The position numbers and the translations under genes were made by a program. A DNA stretch of 64,000 nt. It comes from Copromyces sp. CBS 386.78 (lineage: Eukaryota > Ascomycota > Sordariomycetes > Sordariales > Sordariaceae). The DNA is taken from NCBI GenBank assembly GCA_030685235.1, contig MU839133.1, forward strand, positions 1 through 64,000, given 5' to 3'. Under the pieces are notes generated by a model that did not search any database, was not told the origin of the DNA, and saw nothing but the letters and a program-made list of their open reading frames with translations. Below, in pieces: positions 1 to 11,523 of this stretch. Positions within the stretch are counted from its first letter, which is position 1; each line of letters opens with the position of its first letter.

Positions 1-95
1 AAAATAAAAATAAAAATAAAAATAAAAATAAAAATAAAAATAAAAATAAAAATAAAAATAAAAATAAAAATAAAAATAAAAATAAAAATAAAAAA
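1..95. repeat. (TAAAAA)n microsatellite
   Basis: A near-perfect hexamer array of T followed by five A opens the window and runs about 95 bases. It lies at the edge of RIP-degraded repeat DNA and no coding signal is present. Confidence 0.9.
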
Positions 96-195
96 ATTAT
101 AAAAATGAAGTAATTATAAAATATAAAAATTCTTAAACGGTTTACTATATTTTTTAAGTTTATTCGCCTTTGCTTAAGAAAACACTATTTAATAT

Positions 196-1051
196 AAGAA
201 AGTCTATTCGTACGGTTACGAATGTCTATTTGTACGGTAATCCACTTTTTCCCTTATATATATCCCTAACCTTGTTATCCCCTCCCCGCTAGTACTAGTC
301 TCGCTCGTACCGCGACCGCCAAGCTCCTAAATTATAGCCTATTATACCCGCTGTATAGTATACGTATTATTGACAGCCGTGACAATCGCTAACAGTTGTA
401 ATAATTACTAATAGGCGTGCCAATCGCTGACAGCTAATCGCTAACAGCCGTAACAATCGCTAACAGCCGTAATAGTTACTGACAGCCATGATAATCGCTA
501 ACAGCCGTGATAATCGCTGATAGCTAATCGCTAATAGCCGTAATAATCGTTGATAGCCGTGATAGTTACTAACAGCTGTAACAATCGCTGATAGCTGTAA
601 TAATCGCCGACAGCCGTAACAATTGTTAATAGCCGTAATAATCGCTAATAGCCGTGACAATCGCTAACAGCCGTAACAATTGCTAGCAGCCGTAACAATC
701 GCTAATAGCCAATTGCTAACAGGCGTAACAATTATTAATAGCCGTAACAATTGTTGGCAATTGATAGTAATTGAGTGCGATTGAATAATAAGGTGTGCGA
801 CCGTGCCGCTAAGTGCCCTGTAAAGTGCCCTGTAAAATGCTTTGTAAAGTGCGATATAGGGGTGTACATTTGGGCTGGGTACTGTAGTCTGATGTTACGC
901 TTGGAAGAATAGTATTGTTTAGATTTCTAAGCGAAATTTTCGAAAGAATATATGTGATATCTGTGGCCGCGCGAGGGTTAGGGATATGTGTGAGGGAAAA
1001 AGTGAATTACTGTGCAAATAGACATTCGTAACCGTGCGAATAGACTTTCTC
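196..1051. mobile_element. TIR DNA transposon N1 (non-autonomous, 8-bp target duplication)
   Basis: The ends are imperfect inverted repeats: the left reads AAGAAAGTCTATTCGTACGG and the right end is its inverse ending GACTTTCTC. It is flanked by TTTAATAT at 188-195 and 1052-1059, an 8-bp target duplication. The left terminal A is probably a G changed by RIP, because sister copies begin GAGAAAGTC. The interior (about 370-770) is a degenerate array built on an approximately 19-base unit containing CTAACAGCCGTAACAATCG. There is no open reading frame, so it is non-autonomous. The 8-bp duplication suggests hAT; Mutator-like is the alternative. Confidence 0.8.
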
Positions 1052-1059
1052 TTTAATAT

Positions 1060-1918
1060 AAGAAAGTCTAACCGTACGGTTACGAATATTTATTTATATA
1101 GTAATCTATTTTTTTCTCCTATATATATCCCTAACCCTACCATCCCCTCCCCGTTAGTACTAGTCTCGCTCGTACCGCGACTGCCAAGCCCCTAAATTAC
1201 AGCCTATTATATATTCTAACCTCTACACAACATACGTATTGCTAACAGCCGTAATAGCCGTAACAATCGCTAATAGCCGTAATAATCGCTAATAGCCGTA
1301 ACAGCCATAACAGCCGTAATAGCTGTAACAGCCGTAACAGCCGTAACAATCGCTAACAGCCGTAACAATCGCTGACAGCCAATCGCTAACAACCGTAACA
1401 ATCGCTAACAGCCGTAATAGCCGTAACAACCGTAACAATCGCTAACAACCGTAACAATCGCTAATAGCTAATCATTAACAGCCATAACAATCGCTAACAG
1501 CCGTTATAGCCGTAATAGCCATAATAGTCGCTAACAGCCGTAATAGCCGTAATAGTCGCTAACAACCGTAACAATCGCTAATAGCCAATCGCAAACAGCC
1601 GTAAAAATTACTAACAACTATAACAATCAATTGAGCGACGAGCGATGTGCGACTATACGATGTGCGACCGTGCTACTAAGTGCCTTATAAAGTATACTGT
1701 AAAATGCCTTGTAAAGTGCGATATGGGGGTGCGTATCTGGTCTAGGCACTGCGGTCTGATGTCACGCATGAAAGAATGGTAATGCCTAGATTTCTAAGTG
1801 AAATTTTCGAAAGAATACATATGACATTTGTGGCCGCGCGAGGGTTAGGGATATGTGTGAGGGAAAAAGTGGATCACCGTACGGATAGACATTCGTGACC
1901 GTACGGTTAGACTTTCTC
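1060..1918. mobile_element. TIR DNA transposon N2, tandem sister of N1
   Basis: This element starts directly after the N1 target duplication and has the same termini, the same subterminal blocks and the same internal CTAACAGCCGTAACAATCG-type array (about 1235-1620). It is followed by a third copy of TTTAATAT at 1919-1926. It is 859 bp against 856 bp for N1 and in the same orientation. No coding capacity is visible. Confidence 0.8.
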
Positions 1919-1926
1919 TTTAATAT

Positions 1927-3340
1927 AGTATATTAATATATTATCTCCTACTCGTCTGGGTATATATGGGCGTTTCACTGCCTCCGTTGCGCTTATCCAG
2001 CTCTGCCCAAGGGAAGACTATTTTTTATAATTCTTTATATTAAAATATAAAATTATAAAGGTTAGCGGTAGCTAAAATAATATCTTTTTAGGTTTCGATA
2101 TTATATTTTAAATCCCGACGATAAATACCGAAAATCCTAATAAATATACCCTATATAATTTTGATATTAACCCAAATTGAATTATAGCGTTTATTAAATA
2201 ACTTTTATTTAATTTAGAAAGTATAATTATCCTATTCTAATATATAGTACCGAATATTACGATATAGTATTAGTATCCTCTTTATCGTTAGATAATTAAT
2301 ATCCTTAAAATAATATTAATTATAAAGGATTAGGAAATTATTATTTATAATATTATAGAAAATATAAACGTTATTAATAGAACCCTCTTAGCCGATATAT
2401 AAATATATAAAGCGCCTATCTATATTAATAGTACTTAACATATTTTAAGTAGTATAGCCTTTATAGGTAATTTAAGCTAAAAATTGGTCCTAGGGAATAC
2501 GCGCGGAAAAGAATTTCCTATTTATTGTATTAAGGCAATTCTAAAAGTAGGGGTAGAATTGCGAAGATTATTAAATTTTAAACTAGACTACCTATTTTAA
2601 TTATTTAATAAAAGCCTTTATAAGGCGGAAGAAGTATTTTATAATATAATAAAAGGCCCTATTAGGAATTTAGTAAATTAATACTATAATATTTAATATA
2701 ATATTAAATATATATTAATTTATAAATAATATTAGAATTATAATTAAAAATAATGCCTATATCCCTTTAGGTCTTACTTTAAATTAATATATAAAAATAA
2801 ATAATAAATCTTTATTTATTAGACAAATACCGCTTACTCTTTAGGCTACTATAAGAAGAAAGCTATAAATAAAAGCTATAAAAGGCTTTTTTACTTATAC
2901 GAACCTAATTAAAGAAAAGGGCGCTTAATATATTAAGAAATTTATTTATTTTTAATATTTTAAGCCTAGTTATTTAGTAGAAGGGTAGTAGAATATTATT
3001 TAATAGTACGAAGTTATATATTACGAAGATATATAAAGCGGTAATAATATTAAAAGTAACGGCTTAGAATTATAATTAAAGCTCCTTATAAAAGTCTTCG
3101 TCTTCGTTATCGGGCGCTATTATAAAAATCACTAAGTAAATAAAAATAAAAAAGGATATAAAAAAGGAAAAGGGGAAAGGAATGGATATTTCGTTTGGAA
3201 GGGGGGAAGGTATTTATTATTAAATTAGTATTTAAAATTAATTAACTTACTTAATAACTTTAATAAAGCGCTATAAATATAATATATATATAAATTCTAT
3301 ATATGTATTAACCGTAATCCTTAATATATTACAATTCGAT
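1927..3340. repeat. RIP-degraded repeat DNA, family not identified
   Basis: This is very AT-rich and TpA-rich sequence with stop codons in every frame, as in the RIP-mutated retrotransposons further along. It could be a relic of a retroelement, but I could not read a diagnostic motif. A short GC-normal patch at about 1950-2010 interrupts it. Confidence 0.55.
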
Positions 3341-4493
3341 TTTGAGACGTAGTACGTTAAAAACTACGGTTAAGGATTTCGAAAATTCTAGCCTTCTAAT
3401 TGGTTAAATCGAGGATTTGGGGTAGGTATAGGTAGTTACAGGTGGTTACAGGGTGTGCATGAAAAATAAGGTTTTTGAGCCGAATACGAAAAATCGTAGT
3501 AGTATATTAGTACGTCCTACATACAAAATCTTAACCTGGGGACGTATTAACGTATAGCCGAACACGTCTTTAGCGTTTTATCCCAGCCTAACGGTTAAGA
3601 GTTTTCAACGCTTAAGATATTTCAACGGTTGGGAGCGTTGGCCACGGTTAGGAGCGTTGTGCAACCATTGATATATAGGTATCAACCGTTAAAAGCTTGC
3701 CTAGATTCCCGGTAATGAACTTCTATGTCACTGATGAGGAGGACGATGAGGACATTGCCCGTCAAAGGCTAGCACAAGGGGCATACATACCTCTAGAGGT
3801 ACATACTTCTATCCTAAAACATAGGTAGGATTGAAAGCCACCACGGCCTACTCTGCTGGTCACCAATCCCAGCCGACCGGGACATCAACAAGCCCTTACA
3901 ACGTCTCCGATTCGTGGCAATGAAAGCCACCAGACACCACCTCAGTTCGCGCTCATTCTCTCGGCCATCCATTGCAACGGAAACCGAATATACCGGTCCG
4001 AAATCAACCCATGGCCGCAGGCCACATTCCCATGGGAACCACTGTGCACCCACTCCGCCCTTTGGGGGGGGGGACACGCCATCCATCATGGATTCCCTGG
4101 AAGCGTCGGCCGAAGAACGATACCAAGCGTTTCTCAAGAGAAATCGCGAAACCTATAGGTAGAGGTACCTACCACACACCGCTTTCTAGGAGACACCAAA
4201 GAGTGTGGATCATGGTACAGACAGAAGCCTTTCTTCCTTCCTCGGAAGCGTGTTTTGTCTTTTATGCCCAGAGAGGTCACTCTTCGGTGTTTCTCCTTTG
4301 GAGAGAGAGATTTCAAGCACCAGCCTGCACGACCTGCTCCGGATGTCGGAGGCAGTCTTTGCCAGCCATATATGACGGTCGTGAGCCGTGATATGGACCG
4401 CGAAGGGCGGCTGCACACGGTGCAGTAGTGCTTCTTAGACGCGATTGCATGAGCACGAACTTTAATGGGGATACCAATCCTGAAACCCTTTCG
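3341..4493. other. Transition from repeat to genic DNA, no supported gene
   Basis: Composition changes from AT-rich to normal over about 3400-3800. A GC-normal stretch at about 3914-4162 (+) could encode 82 residues ending LEASAEERYQAFLKRNRETY, which looks protein-like, but a run of nine or more G at about 4067-4075 shifts frames and no start or splice pattern is convincing. I leave it unannotated. Confidence 0.4.
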
Positions 4494-4495
4494 TA

Positions 4496-5178
4496 CCGCA
4501 GCGGGAATATAGGGAGCGTAACAAGCCTTGTTGTATATCTATTGCATAACCGTGTAACAAGCCCTGTTGAAGTAACAAAGCTTATTAGGCTGAGGGAAGC
4601 CTCTAATTGGTCAGATTTTAGTGCAAAATAATAAAAGCTAAAGACCCCTATAAGGCCTTCTAAAGGTCCTTCTAAAGGTCCTTCCAAAGGTCCTTCTAAA
4701 GGTCTTTGATTAGGGTCTTCCTAAGGTAGTAGTCCTTTTCTATTAGTAGCCGTTTAAGATTTTAACTTCAAAATCCGGATCCGGATAAAGGCATTTGTAC
4801 TTTCGCGCGAAACTTTTCGCGCAATAGAAAAAAAGCTGTTACCAATTGGAATCGAACTGGCGATCACAAAGATAAAAACGACGATAAGAACAATTGAGCC
4901 ACTGGCCCAATTTTGAGAGTGGGATTCGTTCCTTCTTTTAATATAGGGTAATCTCTTCCGGGGAAGGAACTTTGGAACTTAGAAAAAATTTCGGTTCCAA
5001 AGATAGGGAACTTAACAACCGTCTACAGCGGGCATTTAAATAAATACAAATCAGCCAATCAAGTACCTCCCTCGTTCAACAAGGCTTATTAAATCAACAG
5101 GGCTTATTAAGTTTACAAGTCTTCTATACCTTATTAAGGCTTAGAAGGCCTGTTCCCCGGCAGGTTTTCCCGCTACGG
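4496..5178. mobile_element. TIR element A carrying a tRNA-like segment
   Basis: The inverted termini are CCGCAGCGGGAATATAGGG at the left and the inverse of CCGTAGCGGGAAAACC at the right, flanked by TA at 4494-4495 and 5179-5180. That arrangement is typical of Tc1/mariner-type targets. At 683 bp it has no open reading frame and is non-autonomous. It shares with T1 and the copy at 63111-63753 a core of repeated AAGGTCCTTCT-like units, a TTTCGCGCGAAA block and a tRNA-like stretch. Confidence 0.8.
4843..4913 (-). ncRNA. tRNA-like pol III module in element A
   Basis: On the minus strand TGGCTCAATTG matches the A-box consensus (TRGCNNARNNG) and AGTTCGATTCC is one mismatch from the B box. The ends AATTGG and CCAATT can pair like an acceptor stem. 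T-arm pairing is poor, so this is a SINE-like or degenerate tRNA relic, not a working tRNA. Confidence 0.5.
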
Positions 5179-5180
5179 TA

Positions 5181-6217
5181 GTAACTACATGTATAAGACC
5201 AGGGCATGCGAGCTTCTCACTGAGCTTTCTGGCCAGGAACGCCTCGTTCGAGATCCAATCATGGGCACGTTCTCTGTCTTTGGCTACCTCACGGATCGCA
5301 ACAGTAAGGTAGTGGTGTCAGGCTACCTCTAGCGGTAATTTGTTGATGAAAACAAACTTCTCACTCACCATAACGTCTGTTCAGGGGCCGGTCGGGAATT
5401 GCAAAAGGGTCGAAGTGGTTTCTGTACTCCGGCTGGGAGCTAATGTCTGCGTCGAGCTAGCTCCGGAGCACCAGAGAAAGGTCATAGGACAATCTATCTG
5501 CGTTACAGGCGCTATTTCCTCTTGGTACATGAGTACATGAGACTCGGACAGCAAAACACCAAAGTGCCCCTGTGGTTGGACATGACGTTGGGCGGAATCC
5601 GGACATGAATGGATACATGTACAGACGAAGACATCGACTACGACAAAAGTAAGATTTAGGGGCTCATGACCAAGAATGCGAACAAGGATAAAGGGCTGAG
5701 CGATTGCAAAGGCAGTAATATTGCCAATGTTTCTATCTAGAGGTACAAATGTTCTACTCGTCAGGGCTCGAATCGCCTGTCTGACCAAGGTCTACTCGCC
5801 AACAAGTACAGTACATATTCGTGATTCACCCCAATCTCATCCCCACAGCGTTGAAAAGTCAGCCTCAGCACCGGCATTTGTCAAGCTCAAGTCCCCAGCC
5901 GACTTATGTAATCGGCGTTGAGGATGGCTCTGCCATGTCCCCAGCACCGGCCGTACCGGCGAACTCGGAGAAGATACCGCAGCGGGAATATAGGGAGCGC
6001 AACAGGCTTTCTCCTGTGATTTCTGGGCCAGTGTTAGCTTCTGACACAAGAAACATGAAGACGACGGATGAAGGGGTTGCACCTAGAGTATGGCGTTCTT
6101 CGAGGTGGTGTACTGATCACTTTCCTCCACTCGGATGACGATTGCCCCATCACCAATGTCGCAACGCTGCCAGTTGTGTTAATACTGGTGTTCATCTCAA
6201 CCTGGAAAGCAAAGAAG
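5181..6217. other. Intergenic sequence with a relic TIR end
   Basis: I see no convincing gene. At 5975-6010 there is a TA followed by CCGCAGCGGGAATATAGGGA, the terminus of the element-A family in the same orientation as the left end of A. No partner end is visible, so it is a fragment. Confidence 0.5.
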
Positions 6218-6499
6218 TCATCGGGATTCTTGTACCAAGAGACCAACGTACTCGTTTGAGTCCTTGGTAAGAGCATCCGGAAGCAAAACCCTCCTTTTCG
6301 AAGACAATGGCGTATACAGCCCAAACCGGGGTGTTTGGGAGGCCCGGGAGAGGCGGGAGCCGGGCTTGTCGAGGTACTCGGGCGTTTTATTCGGTCGAGG
6401 ACAATGGGTAGCGGGCGCGGAGGCCCTGCCGGGGCTCGTGGTGGCAGGGCCTTCATCGCCGTCGGCCCGCTCTGTGTACTGGGACTTGTTAGAAGACAT
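6218..6499 (-). CDS. Possible small hypothetical protein (93 aa)
   Basis: An ATG at 6499 opens a frame beginning MSSNKSQYTERADGDEGP and ending LVQESR before a stop. Composition is normal and rich in Ser, Pro and Arg, with no recognisable domain. The next frame just downstream, containing WYKNPDDFFAFQVEM, also reads like protein, so either a frameshift or an unseen splice may be involved. I do not recognise it; it may be chance. Confidence 0.2.
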   Translation of the reverse strand: MSSNKSQYTERADGDEGPATTSPGRASAPATHCPRPNKTPEYLDKPGSRLSRASQTPRFGLYTPLSSKRRVLLPDALTKDSNEYVGLLVQESR

Positions 6500-6691
6500 T
6501 CTCCGAAGGACGAAGGGAATCAAACTGACCTTGAGCAGGTGGGAGATGATGAAGTCGACAGGGAAGAAGAGACCGGAGGCAAGCTCACGGTGGAGCTGGC
6601 TTTTTGTGGAGGGAATGTCCCTTGGTCTGGAGAAGTTCGCGTACGACTGGAGAGATGTAGTGCGGCGTGGTCCAACAATGAACGTGTTGAT

Positions 6692-6795
6692 AAGGAGGAG
6701 AAGAAGAAGAAGAAAAAGAAAAAGAAAAAGAAAAAGAAAAAGAAAAAGAAAAAGAAAAAGAAAAAGAAAAAGAAAACGACGACGAAAACGACGAC
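6692..6795. repeat. (AAAAAG)n microsatellite
   Basis: A hexamer array of AAAAAG with GAA/GAC triplet flanks. It produces artefactual poly-Lys, poly-Phe and poly-Ser frames. Confidence 0.9.
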
Positions 6796-7089
6796 GACGA
6801 TGACAACGCACGAAGATGAGGACGAAGGTGATGATAAAGACAAAGAAGCCTGACGGGACAAGAGTGCGGGGGACTCTCGAATTAAGTACAGGAATCCGTC
6901 TGCGGCTCGAATGCCAACTTGGGTAGTTGACGAGAGCTGTTGGGCCTGGGGGTGAGTGTCGAAGGGATAAACTCGGCATTTCTTGGTTCGCCTTTGGTCA
7001 GAAAGAGAAAATTGAGTCGACGAGAACGGCTTGAAGTGGGCAGAACGACCGGCCAGAGGGATCCCAGATCCCGGACCACTCCCTCCTGA

Positions 7090-7830
7090 GCCTCTGCGTT
7101 ACCAGACTGCCAGGCACCAAGGCATGCCTGGCACCTCGAGAGTCCCGGCTGCGAGCCTCATATCCTCATTAGGTTCTCCTCGTTCCTTCCTCTCAAGCCC
7201 TCGCCTTCTCATGTCACGCCCTCCCTTTATTCGCCAAGCGTTCGAGGCCTGCGTTATTTCAGGGACTCCGATCTGTTACTGCCAGGTACCGAGACATGCC
7301 TGGTAACCCCCTAGGTAAGGTACCTTGAGGTACTTGGGAGTTCTGGCTGGGAGCTTGCAAAGCCTGACTTTCTTCGTTCCTTCTCGTCGACGGACTCGCC
7401 TCTTGTCAACATGAAGCCCTCATCTTATTCCACTGCAGTCACCAAGCATTCGAAGTCTTTGGAACGCAGCCTCCGAGCCTCCGCGCTACTGCCAGGTACC
7501 TTACCAAGGTACTCCTGTCAGCTTGAAATTAGTGATGCGAGGACTTCCTCCGCCATTGTCGTCGCCCCTTCCTTGACGGACTCGCGTCCTCTTAAGCCCC
7601 CCTCTTATACATCAAGCGTTCTATGAGGTGATGCGCTATCACGGACGCAGATCTCCGAGCCCCCGCGTTATTGCCAGGCACCAGGGCATGCCTGACAACT
7701 TGAGAGTTCTGGCGGCGAGGCCGGCGTCCCTTCTTTCCTGGTTCCTTCCTCCCGTTGTGTTGTCAAGCACTCCCCTCATTTGCCGGCAAGTGTTTGAGGT
7801 CATGTCACCCTCCCTTCTGGCCTAGCGTTC
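7090..7830. repeat. Four diverged tandem copies of a ~190-bp unit
   Basis: A recurring block with TTACTGCCAGGCACC, then CATGCCTG, then GAGAGTTCTGGC and a later CAAGCGTTCGAGG-like block appears with anchors at about 7107, 7278, 7488 and 7671. Spacing is 171-210 bases. Copies differ by substitutions and by small insertions of GGTACC-containing sequence. There is no coding signal. Confidence 0.65.
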
Positions 7831-9080
7831 AGATTTGTGCCAGCAGCAGAAAGAATTTTCCTGCCGTGCCCTTCTCTCCCGCAGGTAAGGTACTTAATCC
7901 CTGTCTTCTCCTGTTTTCCTCTCTTCCAAATTTTCCCTCCATCATCCCATCACTCTTCTCCCAAAGTCTTTCGTCCCAAGCTGTGCCACCAGCGGGACCA
8001 AACAACGACACCCTCCCCATCGAGATCTCCGCTGCTTCATGTCATCCTCTTTGATGGAAGTCAGAGGTATGTCAGTTGACGGTCTTGATTACACCTTCTT
8101 GCACAATCCATTCACCCACTTGCGACGCTTGTCTCGATCAGCTTCCAACGGTGCAAGGCTCTCCGTTGGAGACATCACTGCCACAACCTGAGGCCAGCTT
8201 GAGAACCACAGCCAAACCATGGCTTCTCTTGACAAGCAAGGTTGCTCAGGAAGGCCACTCCTTCACCCTCCCAGCCCAGCCCAGTGGCCGATCCATCATG
8301 TTCCTCACCACCTTACTCACCCATACAAAACACCACAAGCTAACCACTCCCTCTTCTCCCCTCTAGTATGACGACCGACATCCCGTACCACGCTCACATT
8401 ACCTTACGCCGGGCCTGGCCAGCGCCTTTGCCGACCTTCCGGCAAGGCAGCTGATATGCCACAAGCGGCTGCCGGGCCCGAGCGTTACCGCGCGGAGCGC
8501 CGGAGCAGCACGAGTATTTCGCAAGATTGCCTCTCGTCTACCCCGACGGGGGCGTCCAGTCCGAATGGGTTCGCAGTCCAAGAAGCTTATCACACATGTG
8601 TTGTCGGCTAACCCCTGTCGGCTTCACTGTGTACAGGTAGCTACTGCAACCCTCCGACCGGCACCTGTGGATTGTGGACCTTAGAGGCCGCCTGGGTCTT
8701 CTATTTTGAGTCAGACAGATATAGCAAGAAAGTCTGCCAAGTTCACCATGGGTGGTGACGCTAGTCTGAACGCTAGCCAGAATACGACCACATGCCATGG
8801 TAGGTACAACTTGCGTCTGTTCTGTCTTTGGCCCCAGCCATGTTGGCGTCGGACTTGGTGCCATGTTTGAAGGATCGCAGGCTAACACATGGTGACTTGC
8901 TTCTAGGTCGCTTGGGTCCGGAGATTCCCATCTCTGGGGGCCAAAGGATGCGCAAGGAGACAGTTCGAGGGGGAGGGCAAAGGTGTGAAGCAACCCCCAA
9001 GTCAACTCGACCCAGTTCGAACTGGTCTGCCGCTGCAAAGACTGTCTCGCTTGGAACCAGGGTTGGGGAGTATGGACGGC
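7831..9080. other. Gene-poor interval, nothing recognised
   Basis: The frames here are short or low-complexity. A stretch near 8400-8640 (+) stays open for about 80 codons but shows no family motif. I annotate no gene. Confidence 0.4.
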
Positions 9081-9240
9081 GGAGGACGTGGAGGAAGTCT
9101 TGGGTTGGGTTCGTGGTTTTGGTTTGATTGTGGTTGTGGTTGTGGTTGTGGTGGACTTCATCGCGGATCGCCGGAGGACGTGGAGGAAGTCTTGGGTTTG
9201 GGTTTGTGGTCTTGTTTTGATTGTGGTTGTGGTTGTGGCA
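9081..9240. repeat. ~92-bp tandem duplication with (GTGGTT)n core
   Basis: GGAGGACGTGGAGGAAGTCT begins at 9081 and again at 9173, each followed by TTGGGTTKGG and a GTGGTT array. A further CTGTTGCTG-type microsatellite lies at about 9255-9315. Confidence 0.8.
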
Positions 9241-9531
9241 AGGTATGTAGCTTGTTCATGCTGTTGCTGCCATTGCTGCTGGTATTGTTGCTGTTGCTGT
9301 TGTTGGTGGTGGTGGTGTTGGAGATGTTTGACAGGAGTGGTTCGACGGCCAGGCAAAGAACTGGCGCAGGTAGTTGCACATAGTAATGTATTAGATAAAC
9401 TTTCATGGTCATCGTACAACTGATTGTGATGTTTGCTTTTGAGAAATGGGGGCCACTTGGCCTTGTTCTATTCCTTTTTCCTTCCGTTGGTATCCGATTC
9501 CTTTGATCCTCTCCCTCCGTCATGTCGGGAC

Positions 9532-11523
9532 TTAATTGTTCGTCTCAGGGTCCCACAAACTTTCCTCAAACTTCTTGGGTTCCTCGCCAATGATCTGGGT
9601 CCACGCCTCCTTGAGTGCCACGTTCATGAACCCAGCATCCCTCTGAAATTCCTTAATGGTCCAAATGCTTGCCGTCTCCCTGACGTCCTTCCACCCGGGC
9701 ATCTCCGCATTCGCCGGCGTATCCTGATGTTTCCCGCTATTGATATCACTCTGCGCCCCCCTCTCGGTCATTCCAATCCCGTCGATATACCCCCACTGCG
9801 CCATGACGGGCGGGAAGAGACTATAAGCCACCAAATCGCGACTCATGACCAGTCTCCGAATCAACAGATCAACCGGATTGTCAAGGTCAAGGGCACTCCT
9901 CAACAACAACTTGGCCGCGCCCGTATGACTTATCGCATACGCCGTAGTACAAGTCATCCCCCCGCTCTTCCTAATCACCCTCTCCTTCCCCATCGTCTCT
10001 CCCCAATAGTCCATTCCCTCGGGCACGCTCTCATCCTCATACACCAACTTGATCTCGTGGTCCTGGGTGTACTCGAAGCACTGCCCAATGCTGAACAGGT
10101 CCCAGTGCTCCGAGAGCCAGGGGTCGTCGGGGTTGGGCTTGATTCCGCCCTGGTCGGGGTCGTAGGTGGGCTTGCCGTGTAGCTTGTGGTTGTTGGGCGA
10201 GTTGTAGGAGGGGTCGTGGACGGCGGTGGAGTTGATCTGGTTGAGGAATTGGATGAAGTGCTTGTTGAGGCGCGACATGATGGGTCGGATGTTTATGTCC
10301 CAGGCGGCGTCGGATTCGAGGATTAGGACGGGGGGGGAGCGGAGGCGGGTCATTTCGGACCAGATCTGGTTTGGTTCAATGTGTTAGCAGCACGGAGTTT
10401 GGGACTGGAGTTGTACATAGGGGGTTCGGGAATTGCACATGGGGGGTTGTTTTGGTGGGGGTTTGGTGTATACATAGAGTATAGATGGGGGTGAGATGAT
10501 GAAGGATGGGATCCAATGGGATGAAATGGGGGATGGGAGGGAGGGTATTATGAAAAAGAGGACTGGAAGGGAAGGTGATGGAGAAGGAGAAGAGGGGAAA
10601 AGGGAGAAGGGCGGCAAGGGGAAGAAAGGAGGTTTTGGCTTCTCGAGGTACGGTTTAGGTGATGGTATTGAGGGCTGGGTACATGGATGGAAATCTCCAG
10701 TCCAACATCAATCTGCGGCAGAATCTCTGACATCCCATCCACATCAACACGTGGTCCGAGACCGTCCAGTCCAGTCCTCGTCCTTGCAGCCGGTGGCTCC
10801 GCCAAGGTGCTCCGATCTCAAGTCCAAGCTGGGAGAAGTCCATCGTGATGGTGAAAGGGAACATCAAGGGAATGAAAAAAGCCGATGGGCTAAAGAGGGA
10901 AAAAAAAAAGGAAAAAAAAGATGGGAAAAAAGAAGACATACATTAGCATGAGCCCTCCAACACCCCTTCTCCCCCGTCTTCAATGTTCCCGGCCGATGCG
11001 TCGGCGGCATGCCGACAGGGTCAATCATATCGGCCTCCACGGCCGGGTAATCCTCGATCTCCAAGCCGGACATGTACGCCTGCAGCGCCATGGCGTCCTC
11101 GCGGTCGTAGCGGGCCTTCATGTTGATGTACTTGATTGCGTGAAAACCGAGGGTGCTGTTCCCGGCATTCTTCTGAGAGAGCTCGAGAAGTTGTTCTTCT
11201 GTTAACTGCTTTAATGGTTCCTTGGTAGTAGTTTCGGATGCCGTGCCGGCTTCCGGGTAGGATTCATAATGTTGGCCTTGTGGTGGTGAATTTCCTCCGG
11301 GAACGACAATAGGATCAGCCTTCGTTTCGCTGTTGGTTGATGATACAAACGTGCTGGCCAACGCAGACCGGTATCGTTCCAACACAAAGATGGTCAAGAG
11401 GACAAAGATGACCAGGGCGATGCGGTGGATGTGTCGGTAGGAACGCCAGTGGGCGATGGTGGCCGATATGAAGGACGACGACGAGTTGCCTGTCGACGAC
11501 CCGGTCTGCTCGCCCAGCAACAT
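9532..11523 (-). CDS. Glycosyltransferase family 25 protein, type II membrane protein (2 exons)
   Basis: The spliced reading frame is complement(9532-10365, 10942-11523), 471 residues. Residues about 34-48 (IALVIFVLLTIFVLE) form a single N-terminal membrane anchor, so the catalytic part should face the Golgi/ER lumen. The sequence LGFHAIKYINMKARYDRE followed by GCWRAHANIWSEM and LILESDAAWDINI fits the GT25 (LPS glycosyltransferase) fold; ESDAAWD is the probable acidic donor-sugar site. The intron (10366-10941) has GTATGT and CCAG ends and restores HANIWSEM across the junction. At 576 bp it is long for such a genome. ATG 11523 is chosen because no ATG exists upstream in any minus frame to about 11820. 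Acceptor specificity is unknown. Confidence 0.82.
10366..10941 (-). other. Intron of the GT25 gene
   Basis: The donor GTATGT follows codon AAT and the acceptor CCAG precedes ATCTGGTCC. Phase is 0. The interior is A/G-rich on the plus strand and holds no supported gene. Confidence 0.75.

Noticed and set aside
460..760. Possible CRISPR-like array of regularly spaced short repeats
   Set aside because: Units are degenerate about 19-base repeats without unique spacers, lie inside a TIR transposon and recur in its sister copy; the host is a fungus.
3814..4418. Several overlapping frames of 80-140 codons on both strands
   Set aside because: They conflict with each other, depend on a G homopolymer that may be a sequencing error, and match no family.
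6218..6979. Long minus frame with poly-Phe/Leu, and plus frames with poly-Lys, over the AAAAAG array
   Set aside because: Open only because of the microsatellite. Only the part after ATG 6499 is kept, at low confidence.
8538..9419. 293-codon minus frame with Gln/His/Thr tracts
   Set aside because: It is produced by the GTGGTT and TGTTGC microsatellites and the 92-bp duplication, with no domain.
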